In this document: piece by piece, positions 47,542 to 57,484 of the stretch
Layout of the letters: every line of letters begins with the position of its first letter
Numbering within the stretch: the first letter of the stretch is position 1
Assembly: GCF_014652535.1 (NCBI RefSeq)
Contig: NZ_BMYZ01000001.1
Coordinates: 1-64,000, forward strand
Direction of reading: 5' to 3'
DNA from: Cellvibrio zantedeschiae
GTDB lineage: Bacteria; Pseudomonadota; Gammaproteobacteria; Pseudomonadales; Cellvibrionaceae
Length of the DNA stretch: 64,000 nt
Position numbers and translations under genes: made by a program
Notes under the pieces: generated by a model
The model's input: the letters and a program-made list of their open reading frames with translations, nothing else
What the model was told of the DNA's origin: nothing
Databases searched by the model: none

Positions 47542-48765
47542 GTGAATAATAAAAGTGAACTCTTGTCCCAGTTGCGCATAGATCGTGACGCTAACTCGCC
47601 GGGACGCCCAATTTGGCCCTGGATAGCGGGTGGGCTAATTTTACTCTTACTCATTATTGGTGCTTATCAGCTGCTATCAGATTCAGCGCCCTTGCCCGTA
47701 AAAGTGCAAATGGCGCGTATGGCAACCGTGGATTCCTCCTCCGCGAGCGTATTGGATGCAACGGGTTATGTTGTTGCGCGTCGCCAGGCGAATGTCTCGT
47801 CTAAAGTGACCGGTCGCGTGATTGAAGTGTTAATTGAAGAAGGCATGACAGTTGAAAAAAATCAGATTGTCGCGCGCCTTGAGGATGTCAATGCCAGAAA
47901 AAGTTTCGATGTAACCAAAGCCGAATTAGATGCCGCTAAAGCACAGGTGAGTGAAGTGCGTGCACGTCTAGTGGAAGCAAAATTAAATTTTGACCGCAAC
48001 AACACACTTTTTCAAAAACAATTAGTGAGCCAGGCATCCTTTGATCTTATCAAAGCGAATTACGAATCCCTGCGCGCGCAACTTAATAACCGTGAAGAAG
48101 TTGTGAATGTAAATCAAAAATTATTGGCACAACAAAAACAAAATTTAGATGACTTTGTTTTGCGTGCGCCTTTTGCCGGTGTGGTAATTGCAAAAACATC
48201 GCAACCAGGTGAAATGATTTCTCCCATTTCTGCCGGTAGTGGTTTCACCCGTACCGGTATTTGTACTTTGGTTGATATGACGTCTCTGGAAATTGAAGTG
48301 GATGTTAATGAATCTTACATTCAGCGCGTGCATCCGGGGCAATTGGCAGAAGCTGTATTAGAAGCATATCCCGAGTGGAAAATACCAGCGAAAGTTGCTG
48401 CAATTATTCCAACGGCTGATCGCCAAAAAGCTACGGTAAAAGTGCGCGTTGCGTTCCAAAATCTTGATCCGCGTATTTTGCCGGATATGGGTGTTAAAGT
48501 TTCTTTCCTCAATCCTGAGCCGGTAGAAAAACAAAAACCAAAAGAGCCTTTGGGCATTCGTGTACCAACAACGGCAGTGCGTTCAGTTGAAGAAAATAAA
48601 TATGTATTTGTAGTTAAAGATGGCGTAGTGCAACAACGCAAAGTCAAACTCAACGCCAGCTATGGCAGCGATGTTTATATCTCTGAAGGCCTGAGTGCCG
48701 GAGAAGATTTTGTGGTGGAAGTAACACCCCAGCTAAAAAATGGATCTAAAGTAATCCAGGAATAA
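47542..48765 (+). CDS. MacA-type membrane-fusion protein (efflux adaptor)
   Basis: 407 aa from the GTG with AGGA 8 bases before it (a longer ORF start at 47479 is unlikely). One transmembrane helix (about 28-46), then a lipoyl/barrel-sandwich split around a coiled-coil hairpin (ATGYVVARRQANVSSKVTGR at the first half, LRAPFAGVVIAKTSQPGEM at the second; helices between), and beta-barrel and membrane-proximal domains. It would bridge the inner-membrane ABC transporter and an outer-membrane TolC protein, which is not in the window. Periplasmic. Confidence 0.9.
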   Translation: MNNKSELLSQLRIDRDANSPGRPIWPWIAGGLILLLLIIGAYQLLSDSAPLPVKVQMARMATVDSSSASVLDATGYVVARRQANVSSKVTGRVIEVLIEEGMTVEKNQIVARLEDVNARKSFDVTKAELDAAKAQVSEVRARLVEAKLNFDRNNTLFQKQLVSQASFDLIKANYESLRAQLNNREEVVNVNQKLLAQQKQNLDDFVLRAPFAGVVIAKTSQPGEMISPISAGSGFTRTGICTLVDMTSLEIEVDVNESYIQRVHPGQLAEAVLEAYPEWKIPAKVAAIIPTADRQKATVKVRVAFQNLDPRILPDMGVKVSFLNPEPVEKQKPKEPLGIRVPTTAVRSVEENKYVFVVKDGVVQQRKVKLNASYGSDVYISEGLSAGEDFVVEVTPQLKNGSKVIQE

Positions 48766-48771
48766 AAATCT

Positions 48772-48801
48772 AAAAGCGCAGCAAATACTGCGCTTTTTTT
48801 T
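48772..48801 (+). terminator. Terminator between adaptor and ABC genes
   Basis: GCGCAG (48776-48781) and CTGCGC (48788-48793), loop CAAATA, A4 before and T8 after: a strong intrinsic terminator inside the putative operon. It should lower expression of the ABC genes unless they have their own promoter. Confidence 0.8.
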
Positions 48802-48821
48802 CAATTAAAAACGGAGGGAAT

Positions 48822-49526
48822 ATGTCTAATCCTGCAACCTTAGCCGAAAGTGATATTTTGGTAAGTTTAAAAAATATCAACAAAACCTATAAAAAAGGTA
48901 AAGAGTTGGTTCCTGTTTTAACGGATATGAATTTAGATATCCAGCTTGGTGATTTTGTTGCTTTAATGGGGCCGTCGGGCTCGGGCAAAACTACGCTGCT
49001 TAATTTGTTGGGTGGATTGGATAGTCCAACATCAGGCGAATTACGCATCGCAGGGCAGCGTATAGATCAATTCTCTGCCGGACAGCTCACGCGGTGGCGC
49101 GCGCAAAATGTCGGTTTTATTTTTCAGTTTTACAATTTAATGCCGGTATTAACCGCGGAAAAAAATGTAGAGCTTCCATTGTTGTTAACCAACCTTTCCA
49201 GCAAAGAACGCAAAGCGCATGTTGCGGCAGCTTTGGATTTGGTGGGGCTCAGCGGCCGTGCGAAGCATTATCCGCGCGAGCTATCTGGCGGTCAGGAGCA
49301 ACGCGTTGCGATTGCACGAGCTTTGGTAAGCGACCCTAACTTATTATTGTGTGATGAGCCTACCGGTGATTTGGATCGTGCAACTGCCGATGAGATTCTT
49401 GCGCTCATGCAAGAGCTTAATCAGGTGCAACAAAAAACCATCGTAATGGTTACGCACGACCCGCGCGCCGCAGATCATGCGCGTCGCACATTGCATCTCG
49501 ATAAAGGCCAATTACTGCAAGAATAA
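48822..49526 (+). CDS. MacB/LolD-type ABC ATPase
   Basis: 234 aa. Walker A GPSGSGKTTL (about residue 47), Q-loop FQFYNLMP, signature LSGGQEQRVAIARAL, Walker B LLLCDEPTGDLD and H-loop VMVTHDP. It is of the LolD/MacB (type VII ABC) subfamily, which powers mechanotransmission to periplasmic partners rather than direct transport. SD GGAGG is 5 bases upstream. Confidence 0.95.
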   Translation: MSNPATLAESDILVSLKNINKTYKKGKELVPVLTDMNLDIQLGDFVALMGPSGSGKTTLLNLLGGLDSPTSGELRIAGQRIDQFSAGQLTRWRAQNVGFIFQFYNLMPVLTAEKNVELPLLLTNLSSKERKAHVAAALDLVGLSGRAKHYPRELSGGQEQRVAIARALVSDPNLLLCDEPTGDLDRATADEILALMQELNQVQQKTIVMVTHDPRAADHARRTLHLDKGQLLQE

Positions 49527-49546
49527 GCGACGGAGCGAGGTGTGAT

Positions 49547-50704
49547 ATGAAATATCTCTATTTCATTTTAAAAAATTTAACACGCAAAAAAGTGCGCACC
49601 ACTTTAACCGTGCTGTCCATAATGATTGCGTTTTTATTATTTGGTTTGCTGCGCACACTAGGGGCTGCCTTTGAAGGTGGGGCGCGTATTGAAGGCGAAG
49701 ATCGTTTGATCTCCATCAACAAAGTCACTTTGATTCAGCCATTGCCCTATAGCTATCTCAGCAAAGTTAAAGCCTTGGATGGCGTTGATAAGGTCACTAT
49801 GGCGAATTGGTTTGGTGGCTATTATCAAGACACCAGAAACCGCTTCCCACAATTTCCGGTAGATGCCGAAGAATATTTTACTATTTATCAAGACACCTAT
49901 AATTTGCCGCCTGAGCAATACCAGGCTTGGAAGGCAAATAAAACCGGTGCAGTTATTGGTAAGGCTTTAGCCGATCAATTCCATTGGAAAGTGGGTGATC
50001 GCGTTCCTTTAATTGGCATGTTTCCCAAAAAAGATGGCAGCACCAATTGGGACTTTGTTATTGACGGAATTTTTACTGGCAAAACAGAAACCGCACAAAC
50101 CAATATGATGTTTTTTCATTATGACTATTTTGATAAATCACGCCAGTTTGGTGAAGGCACTATTGGTTGGATGATTATTAAGGTTAAAAATCCCAAAGAT
50201 TCTGCCAAAGTGTCGGCTGCAGTAGATGCGCTATTTGAAAACTCGTCATCAGAAACGAAAACCGATAGTGAAAAAGAATTTGCTAAATCCTTTGCCAAAC
50301 AATTTGCCGATATAGGTTTGATCACTACGCTTATTTTAAGTGCGGTATTTTTTACCATGTTATTGGTGGCGGGAAATACCATGGCGCAATCTTTTCGCGA
50401 GCGTATTCCTGAATTTGCAATTCTCAAGACATTAGGATTTTCGGATGTGAGTGTCATGCTAATGGTCTTGGCTGAATCTGTTTTCATTTGTGGTTTTGGC
50501 GGGTTTTTAGGCTTGGCACTTGCGAAGTTGCTCGTGGTCAGTCTCTCTGCCAAATTTGCTATGTATCTGCCGGGTTTAAATATGTCCGCCACGATTTTAT
50601 TAATGGGTACGCTCTGGATTATTTTGTTCGGTGTGGTTACCGGAGCTGCGCCTGCAATACAGGGGTTGCGTCTAAATATTATTAGTGCGTTGCGGAGGAA
50701 TTAA
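49547..50704 (+). CDS. FtsX/MacB-like permease 1
   Basis: 385 aa with one N-terminal transmembrane helix (about 18-38), a large periplasmic domain (about 45-270) and three C-terminal helices containing ILKTLGFSDVSVM, the hallmark of the FtsX/MacB permease family. It should pair with the second permease. Its stop overlaps the start of the next gene by one base (TAATG). Confidence 0.92.
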   Translation: MKYLYFILKNLTRKKVRTTLTVLSIMIAFLLFGLLRTLGAAFEGGARIEGEDRLISINKVTLIQPLPYSYLSKVKALDGVDKVTMANWFGGYYQDTRNRFPQFPVDAEEYFTIYQDTYNLPPEQYQAWKANKTGAVIGKALADQFHWKVGDRVPLIGMFPKKDGSTNWDFVIDGIFTGKTETAQTNMMFFHYDYFDKSRQFGEGTIGWMIIKVKNPKDSAKVSAAVDALFENSSSETKTDSEKEFAKSFAKQFADIGLITTLILSAVFFTMLLVAGNTMAQSFRERIPEFAILKTLGFSDVSVMLMVLAESVFICGFGGFLGLALAKLLVVSLSAKFAMYLPGLNMSATILLMGTLWIILFGVVTGAAPAIQGLRLNIISALRRN

Positions 50705-51903
50705 TGATGTCTTTTAACTGGCTCGCACAAATATTTACGGTAACCATCATGAACCTGCGCAATATTTCGCAGCGTTTGGGAACATCGTCAGTTGCAATTT
50801 TTGGGGTCGCGTGTGTGGTAGGCGTTTTTATCGGCGTGCTCTCCATGGCGACAGGTTTTCAACGCACTATGACCAATTCAGTTGCGCCTGACATGGTAAT
50901 GATTATGCGCGCTGGTTCGGCCTCTGAAATGAGTAGCGGTTTGAGTTACGAGCAAACCCAACTGATCGACAATATGCCGGGCATTCAAAAAGATGGCGAT
51001 ACATCTTTAGCGTCGGCGGAATTATTGGTTATCGTCAGCATCCCCAAGAAAGCCAACAATGCAATGGCTAATGCGTCACTGCGTGGTGTACAACCTGCTG
51101 CATTTAAAGTGCGCGACAAATTCAAAATTGTAGAGGGCCGCAATTTTGAATCCGGGAAAAACGAATTGATTGTAGGCCGAGGTGCCTCTAAACAATTTAA
51201 CAATGTCGCAGTGGGTTCGGTTATTCGCTTTGGCAACACCGAGTGGCATGTTGTTGGTGTGTTTGAAGAGGGCGGTGGCTTATCAGAATCAGAGGTCTGG
51301 TGCGATGCAAAAATTCTGCAAGCGGCTTATCGCCGTGGCAATAGTTATCAAACCATTCACGCTAAAGTAGAAGGCAAAAAAGGTTTCGAGGATTTAAAAG
51401 CCGCTATAGCAGCAGATCCCAAATTAACTTTGGATGTTGTCTACGAAACGGCGTATCTCGCCGAACAATCTTCTGGCTTAACTACTTTTATCAAGGTGGT
51501 TGGCTATCCGCTCGCTATTATCATGGCCATAGGCGCAATTTTTGGTGCAATCAATACTATGTATACCTCTGTGGCTTCCCGCACCCGTGAAATCGCTACG
51601 CTGCGTGCTTTGGGGTTTGGTGCATTTCCGGTGGCATTCTCCACATTGGTCGAATCGCTCGTACTCGCATTTATCGGTGGAGCTATAGGTGCAGCGGTGA
51701 TCTATTTGTTGTTTAACGGCTATACGGTTTCAACGCTTAACTTTTCCAGCTTTAGTCAAGTCGTGTTTGATTTCGCGGTTACGCCTGCGCTGCTAAAGCA
51801 GGGTGTTATTTTTGCGGCGGCGATTGGTTTTATTGGTGGATTGTTTCCCGCGATTCGCGCTGCGCGTTTACCTGTAGCCACGGCTCTACGCGATAATGGT
51901 TAA
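50704..51903 (+). CDS. FtsX/MacB-like permease 2
   Basis: 399 aa, same plan as its neighbour: N-terminal helix, periplasmic domain with LVIVSIPKKANNAMANASLR and VRDKFKIVEGRNFE, and three C-terminal helices with REIATLRALGFGAFPVAF. Together with the adaptor, ATPase and first permease it forms a four-gene MacAB-type export or lipid-handling system. Substrate unknown; heterodimeric permeases are typical of the ABC systems whose members handle peptides, lipids or bacteriocins. Confidence 0.92.
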   Translation: MMSFNWLAQIFTVTIMNLRNISQRLGTSSVAIFGVACVVGVFIGVLSMATGFQRTMTNSVAPDMVMIMRAGSASEMSSGLSYEQTQLIDNMPGIQKDGDTSLASAELLVIVSIPKKANNAMANASLRGVQPAAFKVRDKFKIVEGRNFESGKNELIVGRGASKQFNNVAVGSVIRFGNTEWHVVGVFEEGGGLSESEVWCDAKILQAAYRRGNSYQTIHAKVEGKKGFEDLKAAIAADPKLTLDVVYETAYLAEQSSGLTTFIKVVGYPLAIIMAIGAIFGAINTMYTSVASRTREIATLRALGFGAFPVAFSTLVESLVLAFIGGAIGAAVIYLLFNGYTVSTLNFSSFSQVVFDFAVTPALLKQGVIFAAAIGFIGGLFPAIRAARLPVATALRDNG

Positions 51904-51922
51904 ATGTTAAAAGCTCTTCCGG

Positions 51923-51957
51923 GCCGCTGTATTACTCGCGAGTACAGCGGCTTTTTT
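51923..51957 (+). terminator. Terminator of the ABC operon
   Basis: GCCGCTGTA (51923-51931) and TACAGCGGC (51943-51951), then TTTTTT. The loop itself contains the palindrome ACTCGCGAGT. Confidence 0.85.
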
Positions 51958-52061
51958 CTGTATTTTGCAGAGTTGCTGGTGTAGTATCCACCACATAACT
52001 GCTGAAATTTTGGCGTGACAACGAATCCTCATAATACGCATAAATAGCGAGGCATCGACGC

Positions 52062-53105
52062 ATGAAAGACGATAAGCCAACCTCCTTTGATATAGCCTAC
52101 CGCGCTGGTGTATCGCAATCCACCGTATCGCGCGCGTTGCGCGACAGCCCATTGGTTAATCTTGAAACCCGCCTCAAAGTTCAAGCTATTGCAAAAGAAC
52201 TTAATTACAAAGTTGATAAAAACGCCCGCAATTTGCGTTCGCAGGAAACCAAAACGATTGCGTTGTTACTGTGTGAAGACCACGGTACCGGCGATTCGCT
52301 GATTAATCCTTTCTTCTTGTCTATGCTCGGTAGCATCACTCGCGCAACCGCAAACCGCGGTTATGATTTATTAATTTCTTTCCAACAATTCAGCGATGAC
52401 TGGCATGCGGATTATGAAGATGCTAACCGCGCCGATGGCATTATCTTTTTAGGTTACGGCGATTACGAAAGCTTCGTAAAAAAATTAACCTACTTAACGG
52501 AAGTGGGTGCGCACTTTATTACCTGGGGGCCGGTGTTGGAAGGTCAACCCGGTGTATCCATTGGTTGCGAGAATTTTAACAGCGCGCTTTTGGCGACAGA
52601 CCATTTAATTCAATTGGGCCGCAAAAATATTGCATTCCTGGGAGATGTTTCTGAACACAGCCCGGAATTTGAGCTGCGTTATAAAGGCTACATGCGCGCT
52701 CTTGAAAAATCGGGGCTTTCACTCGATTCACGTTTACAAGTTAACGCGGAAACCTCAGAGGAAGAGGGCTATAAAGCTACGCTTAAATTATTGCAGAAGC
52801 GTATTCCATTTGATGCAATTTTTGGCGCGAGCGATTTGATTGCGATTGGTGCTATTAAAGCTTTGGAAGAGGCTGGGTTGAATGTGCCGGGCGATGTTGC
52901 AGTAATGGGTTTTGATGATATTCCCATGGCATCCTACACCCATCCACCACTATCAACCGTGCAACAAAACACCGCATTAGCGGGAGAGTTATTAGTTGAA
53001 AGTTTACTGAAAAAAGTAAACGGAGAGCCCGTTGAATCTATGTTGCTTCCCGCAAAATTAATTGTGCGTGGTTCCTGTGGTGCGAAGAAAGCGAAAGCTA
53101 AATAA
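52062..53105 (+). CDS. LacI-family transcriptional regulator
   Basis: 347 aa. HTH at residues about 7-30 (DIAYRAGVSQSTVSRALRD), hinge helix near 50-58, then a periplasmic-binding-protein-like sensor (about 62-340) with GIIFLGYGDYE, DVSEHSPEFELRYKGY, FGASDLIAIGAIKALEEAGL and the conserved VMGFDDIPMASY. A sugar effector is expected. It lies upstream of, and on the opposite strand to, the sugar transporter gene, at the edge of the alpha-glucan locus, and is the best candidate to bind the TACGTA palindromes there. Its own upstream region has no such palindrome. Confidence 0.9.
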   Translation: MKDDKPTSFDIAYRAGVSQSTVSRALRDSPLVNLETRLKVQAIAKELNYKVDKNARNLRSQETKTIALLLCEDHGTGDSLINPFFLSMLGSITRATANRGYDLLISFQQFSDDWHADYEDANRADGIIFLGYGDYESFVKKLTYLTEVGAHFITWGPVLEGQPGVSIGCENFNSALLATDHLIQLGRKNIAFLGDVSEHSPEFELRYKGYMRALEKSGLSLDSRLQVNAETSEEEGYKATLKLLQKRIPFDAIFGASDLIAIGAIKALEEAGLNVPGDVAVMGFDDIPMASYTHPPLSTVQQNTALAGELLVESLLKKVNGEPVESMLLPAKLIVRGSCGAKKAKAK

Positions 53106-53120
53106 AGATTTTGGAATAGA

Positions 53121-53157
53121 AAAAACGCCAGATAGTTGGTCGCTATCTGGCGTTTTT
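53121..53157. terminator. Bidirectional terminator between LacI and MFS genes
   Basis: A perfect 15-bp stem (AAAAACGCCAGATAG with CTATCTGGCGTTTTT), loop TTGGTCG; A/T-rich ends serve both convergent genes. Confidence 0.88.
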
Positions 53158-53169
53158 TGTTTTAAGTAA

Positions 53170-54636
53170 TTAATGTCCCTGAATCGCCCGCTCGTCTGGT
53201 GTGCTATCGCTATTATCCTGCACAAAATAAACTGCAATCGCGCCCAAAATCATTGAAACGCCAGCCAGTGCAATAATGTAAATGGCTTGATTATCGAATG
53301 CATATTTCAGGATTTGACCTGCCACCAAGCCTGAGACAATTTGCGGGGCAGCGATGGTGAAATTAAAGATTCCCATGTAGACGCCGGTTTTATCTGCTGG
53401 CAAGGAGCCTGAAAGAATTGCATAAGGCATGGCAAGAATTGCAGCCCAGGCGATACCAACGCCGACCATTGGCAAGAGCAAATTTAATGCGCCTTGTGGA
53501 ATATCAATTTCGGTAAGCAACAAGTTAACATGCACGACTTCTGCATTCTGGAACAACATAAAGCTGATATAACCAATGCCGCCTGCGAGTAGTGAAAGTG
53601 AATAAGTAATTTTTCTTCCAAAGCGATTGGCAATGCGTGCAATAAAAACAGAAAAAATTGCAGCAAACAATGAGTATGCCGCAAAGGTAATTCCTACCCA
53701 GTCACCCGCTGCGCCTTTTGCTGCGGCAATATCCGCTGGAATTACATCAACACTGTGAAGAAATTCTGCATCAAACCATTTTGCCTCTACTCCCCAAATA
53801 TATTGGGTAATAGCCGGGCCGGTATAAACCCACATAATAAATAACGAGAACCATGAAAAGAATTGCACCAGCGCAAGTTGGCGCATGGTTTTTGGCATAT
53901 TAATAAATAGTTTCCAAAAGTTCGCTAATTTTGTTGTAAGCGATAATTTTTCAACAATTTTAGGTGCAATATTTTTATAACGGTTGTAATCATCAGGTGA
54001 GTATTCCTTCGTGCGAAAGCATGTCCAAAGCACGGTACCTAACAGTGCTGTTCCACCCACATAAAATGCCCAGGTCACTGTCTGTGCAACTTCGCCTTTA
54101 GGGGCAGTATTATCGAGCCCAATGACATTGGTGAACACAAAAGGAAGTATGGAGCCTATAACTGCACCGATATTAATGAGCAGCGCTTGAATCGAATAAC
54201 CGAGCGTACGTTGTTCATTGGGCACCATATCCGACACAAGCGCGCGAAACGGTTGCATAGTCACATTAAATGCACCATCCATTAGAGCGAGCATCATGCC
54301 GCCAAAAATCATTGGTGCAAGAAAAGCAACAAAAATAGATGCGTTAGGCATTAGGAACATGCCGAGTGCCGCTGCAATTGCGCCACCTAAAATGAAGGGT
54401 TTGCGACGCCCCAGACGATTCCAGGTGCGATCTGATGCAGCGCCAACAATAGGTTGAACTAACAAACCCATCACTGGTGCGGCCAACCAAAATAATGAAA
54501 GCGAATGTAGATCAGCGCCCAAATCTGAAAGCACGCGGCTCACGTTGGCGTTTTGCAATGCGAAACCAAGTTGTACGCCTAGAAAGCCAAAGCTGACATT
54601 CCAGACTTGCCAAAACGGGAGCGTGGGTTGTTTCAT
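53170..54636 (-). CDS. MFS sugar transporter (maltose-type)
   Basis: 488 aa with about twelve transmembrane helices. N-terminus WQVWNVSFGFLGVQLGFALQ and motif ASDRTWNRLGRRKPFILGG resemble the MFS sucrose/maltose symporter branch (SUT-like) found in Xanthomonas and Caulobacter maltodextrin loci. Position after the GH15 gene supports maltose or glucose uptake through the inner membrane, coupled to protons. Gap to GH15 is 125 bp with a hairpin inside. Confidence 0.88.
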   Translation of the reverse strand: MKQPTLPFWQVWNVSFGFLGVQLGFALQNANVSRVLSDLGADLHSLSLFWLAAPVMGLLVQPIVGAASDRTWNRLGRRKPFILGGAIAAALGMFLMPNASIFVAFLAPMIFGGMMLALMDGAFNVTMQPFRALVSDMVPNEQRTLGYSIQALLINIGAVIGSILPFVFTNVIGLDNTAPKGEVAQTVTWAFYVGGTALLGTVLWTCFRTKEYSPDDYNRYKNIAPKIVEKLSLTTKLANFWKLFINMPKTMRQLALVQFFSWFSLFIMWVYTGPAITQYIWGVEAKWFDAEFLHSVDVIPADIAAAKGAAGDWVGITFAAYSLFAAIFSVFIARIANRFGRKITYSLSLLAGGIGYISFMLFQNAEVVHVNLLLTEIDIPQGALNLLLPMVGVGIAWAAILAMPYAILSGSLPADKTGVYMGIFNFTIAAPQIVSGLVAGQILKYAFDNQAIYIIALAGVSMILGAIAVYFVQDNSDSTPDERAIQGH

Positions 54637-54705
54637 TTTTGATGCCTTTGTTGTTATTCGTGAATTAAAATTTGTTAAACAGACACTGCCCTTTTTAAAC
54701 TACAT

Positions 54706-54735
54706 AACCGCCATGCTTATTAGAGCATGGCGGTT
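54706..54735. terminator. Hairpin between GH15 and MFS genes
   Basis: A perfect 12-bp stem AACCGCCATGCT / AGCATGGCGGTT with loop TATTAG. On the minus strand the tail is TATGTAG, so termination may be partial, letting some transcript run into the MFS gene. Confidence 0.55.
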
Positions 54736-54761
54736 TCTTAAAAGCAGGCAAGCTAAATAAA

Positions 54762-57182
54762 TTATTTTACATAGCGTGTCGCAGTGCTCGCATTGTTATC
54801 CCATACTTTTTTGTCGGCGTAAGAGCGCAAGAGTTTTACATATTCCGCGTGCGACCAAGCTAAAGGCGTAGCTGAGTTTGTACCTTGGCCATTAGTGAAT
54901 TTGTAAGTGTCGTTGCTTCCTACGCCATCCCACACTTGCTCAGGAATCATATAGCCTTCATTTGCAAATAATTCCATAGCTTTGATATAGGTATTGCGTA
55001 AACTTGTGATGTTTTCACCATCCAATTTACCGGTGGTTGCAGCTTTGGCTAACTCATAATGGCCGCGCTCACCGGTGAAAATTGGCCAAACACGCCCGCG
55101 ACCTTCGGGAAGATTTTTTCCCGTAGCGTTGTAACCGCGGCCGGCTAGAGTATCTTCGCCATAACCGTCCCTACCATAACGGCGCCAGCCCGGAAATTTG
55201 CCTTCAACGCCGTTAAAGCTAAATTCATATTTCACACGCACGGGATCAGGCAGGCTAGTGTCATCCATTTCGGGCAAAGTGTTTTGAATTTCTTTGTTAA
55301 GTGGTGAGCGTACACCGTAGCGTACAAGCTCTAAAAAACCACCATCAACAACTTCACTTTCATTAACATTGCTCTGGCCGTTGCGCTCTTCCAATAACGC
55401 GTGATCGTTGGGGTTTTCGTTCGCACTAATGCGCAAATAATAATTGCCATCGGATGGTGCTTTGTTAAGTGCGCCAGTTGTGGTGTACAGATTTTTTTCC
55501 AGATTTGCAGAATATTTATCTGCAGCTGCGAGATACTTTTTCGCGCTCGCATCATCTTTAGCAAGCTTTGCCATATCGCTGGCCGCTACCAAACCGGTAA
55601 TCACGGCTGCTGTTGTTGATGGCGAATAGCCGGGTTGCTCCTCCCAACGCTCCTGAATACTTTTTGGCGGCGTAATCACAACATTTTTCAACCAGTCGAT
55701 GCTCACCGTGCCTCCATCGGCCAAAAATGTTGCTGCAGGTTTCAGCATTTTGTTATACCAGCTCAGCATTTCCGCATCGCTCAACACGCCTTCTTTCCAT
55801 AAGCGCCAGCCCAGCATAATCGGCATTGCGGTTTGATCAAGCTGCACGCCTACCCACTCAACTTCGCCATCTACGTGAGTTTTTTGCAGGAACCAACCAG
55901 GTGTGCCTGAGTAGCCTGGCGTTTTATTGCTGGTTTGTACGTGTTCCAAATATTCGAATGCAACTTTTGGTGTGACTTTATCGCCCAATGCCAGCATTGC
56001 CATGGTGACTTGATAAAAATCCCGTGGCCAAACTGCTTTGTATCCGGTTTGTGCTTTGTCTGCCGATGCAGAATCGCCCCAGGGATTCGAGAGAGATGCA
56101 ATTACACCGCCCGCATAGGTTTTATCTTCCTGCGCTTTTAAAACGAGGGCGCTTGCGTAAACTAATTTGCCGCCGTCAGTTGCAGTTGCAGAAAGTTTTT
56201 CCAATTCTGGTAAAGAGGCGATGTAATCCTCCCAACCTAAGGTATCTCCTTTACCGTTAAAGTTTGCCAGAACTTTTTCATGTCCCGTGGTGAGGGTTTG
56301 GTTTGCGGCTGCGAGACTTTCATCTTTGGAATTGCCAAATCCTAAAACAAATTGCCATTCACCTGCCTCACCTTTTTTCAAGGTAGGAAGTTGCAACGTC
56401 ATGGCGACATTACCGGTAGTGTCGCCGGTGCTTGCGTAGGTGTGGCTAAGTTTGCCTTCGGCTATTAAATCATTTATACCATCAGAAACGCCTTCAAAGC
56501 CTACAGTGCTCGCGCTCACGGGCGCATCTGTTTTTACCGTGAGATGCGTTTTGCCATCAGCGACTAGCCAGCTATTGTTTTCGCTCCAGGCTTTATCGCC
56601 GGGGCCGGTGTTAGCTAAATTGGGATTGATGTATAGAAACGGAGTGACATTATCGGCGAATGCGCGAAAGCTCACCTTCATCATTAAGCTATTGGTGTCG
56701 GGATCCGTAAAAATATGTTTTTCAATTTCGTAGCGTCCTTCTTTATCGCGATTAATAATTTTATAAGCGAGTGAAAGCGGACGGCCGCTTGCATCTTTGT
56801 CTAAATAATCGATATGGGAAATAGTGTCAGTTTTTTCCTGGTGTAAAAATCCGTTGCCTTTGATATAAAACTGCGCTTCCTGAATTTGTGCCTCATGAAT
56901 TAAGCCAAACATGGTTTCGGTGAGCACGCCTTGCGCCAGGGAAAACCATACTTTGGAAATTTTTCCGCTGCTACCTGTATCCTGATATTGGCCTTGGGTA
57001 TATTGCTCGTAAGAAGTGCCTATGCCATTTTTACCTGAGTAAGACCAATGTGATGCCGCGCCGGGAGCACCGGGAGCTATATCATTTGCAGTTGCAGTAC
57101 CGCTGGAATGAGAAGCAGTATCTTTGCATGCACTAAGGCCAATCAGGGATGAAATTAATAGACAGCTCAAACGTTTTTTCAT
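54762..57182 (-). CDS. GH15 glucoamylase, lipoprotein
   Basis: About 806 aa. Lipobox LIGLSAC, then a glucodextranase-type N-terminal beta-sandwich (about 35-280) and the (alpha/alpha)6 catalytic barrel (about 300-800). Barrel features: AVWPRDFYQVTMAMLALG, VQLDQTAMPIML, DGGFLELVRYGV and RVWPIFTGERGHYEL, which includes the likely catalytic base. It would release glucose from the non-reducing ends of starch or maltodextrins at the outer membrane. An ATG 18 bases earlier is also possible; neither start has a clear SD. Confidence 0.92.
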   Translation of the reverse strand: MKKRLSCLLISSLIGLSACKDTASHSSGTATANDIAPGAPGAASHWSYSGKNGIGTSYEQYTQGQYQDTGSSGKISKVWFSLAQGVLTETMFGLIHEAQIQEAQFYIKGNGFLHQEKTDTISHIDYLDKDASGRPLSLAYKIINRDKEGRYEIEKHIFTDPDTNSLMMKVSFRAFADNVTPFLYINPNLANTGPGDKAWSENNSWLVADGKTHLTVKTDAPVSASTVGFEGVSDGINDLIAEGKLSHTYASTGDTTGNVAMTLQLPTLKKGEAGEWQFVLGFGNSKDESLAAANQTLTTGHEKVLANFNGKGDTLGWEDYIASLPELEKLSATATDGGKLVYASALVLKAQEDKTYAGGVIASLSNPWGDSASADKAQTGYKAVWPRDFYQVTMAMLALGDKVTPKVAFEYLEHVQTSNKTPGYSGTPGWFLQKTHVDGEVEWVGVQLDQTAMPIMLGWRLWKEGVLSDAEMLSWYNKMLKPAATFLADGGTVSIDWLKNVVITPPKSIQERWEEQPGYSPSTTAAVITGLVAASDMAKLAKDDASAKKYLAAADKYSANLEKNLYTTTGALNKAPSDGNYYLRISANENPNDHALLEERNGQSNVNESEVVDGGFLELVRYGVRSPLNKEIQNTLPEMDDTSLPDPVRVKYEFSFNGVEGKFPGWRRYGRDGYGEDTLAGRGYNATGKNLPEGRGRVWPIFTGERGHYELAKAATTGKLDGENITSLRNTYIKAMELFANEGYMIPEQVWDGVGSNDTYKFTNGQGTNSATPLAWSHAEYVKLLRSYADKKVWDNNASTATRYVK

Positions 57183-57297
57183 GTGGATACCATTTTTCAT
57201 TTTAAGAAATTATAAATATTCTGGTCGCAAGTGGTTGCTTTGCAGCATGTTTACTATCGCCAAGGTTAGAATTAGTTATCCCCTGAAACAATTGCTT

Positions 57298-57451
57298 ACA
57301 TACGTATTCAGGTGACATTGTTGCTGCATACGTATGCACAAAATAATTTATAGCAAGGTTCGCCAAGCGCATTGCATTTGCATTGGCTAACCAGGTTTAT
57401 GAATACGTATTCTATTGGATTTATTGCAATGAAAATTCTGCATACGTATGT
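57298..57451. promoter_or_regulatory. Four TACGTA-centred operators between GH15 and GH13
   Basis: Palindromes ACATACGTATTC (57298-57309), GCATACGTATGC (57326-57337; TGCATACGTATGCA is a perfect 14-mer), GAATACGTATTC (57401-57412) and GCATACGTATGT (57440-57451). Shared consensus is RMATACGTATKY. LacI-family operators often have such a CG-centred palindrome. They sit in the divergent region, between both start codons, and match the two sites before the TonB receptor. Confidence 0.85.
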
Positions 57452-57484
57452 AGCCTCTTGGTTTGGTTTTAAGGCTCGCGTATG

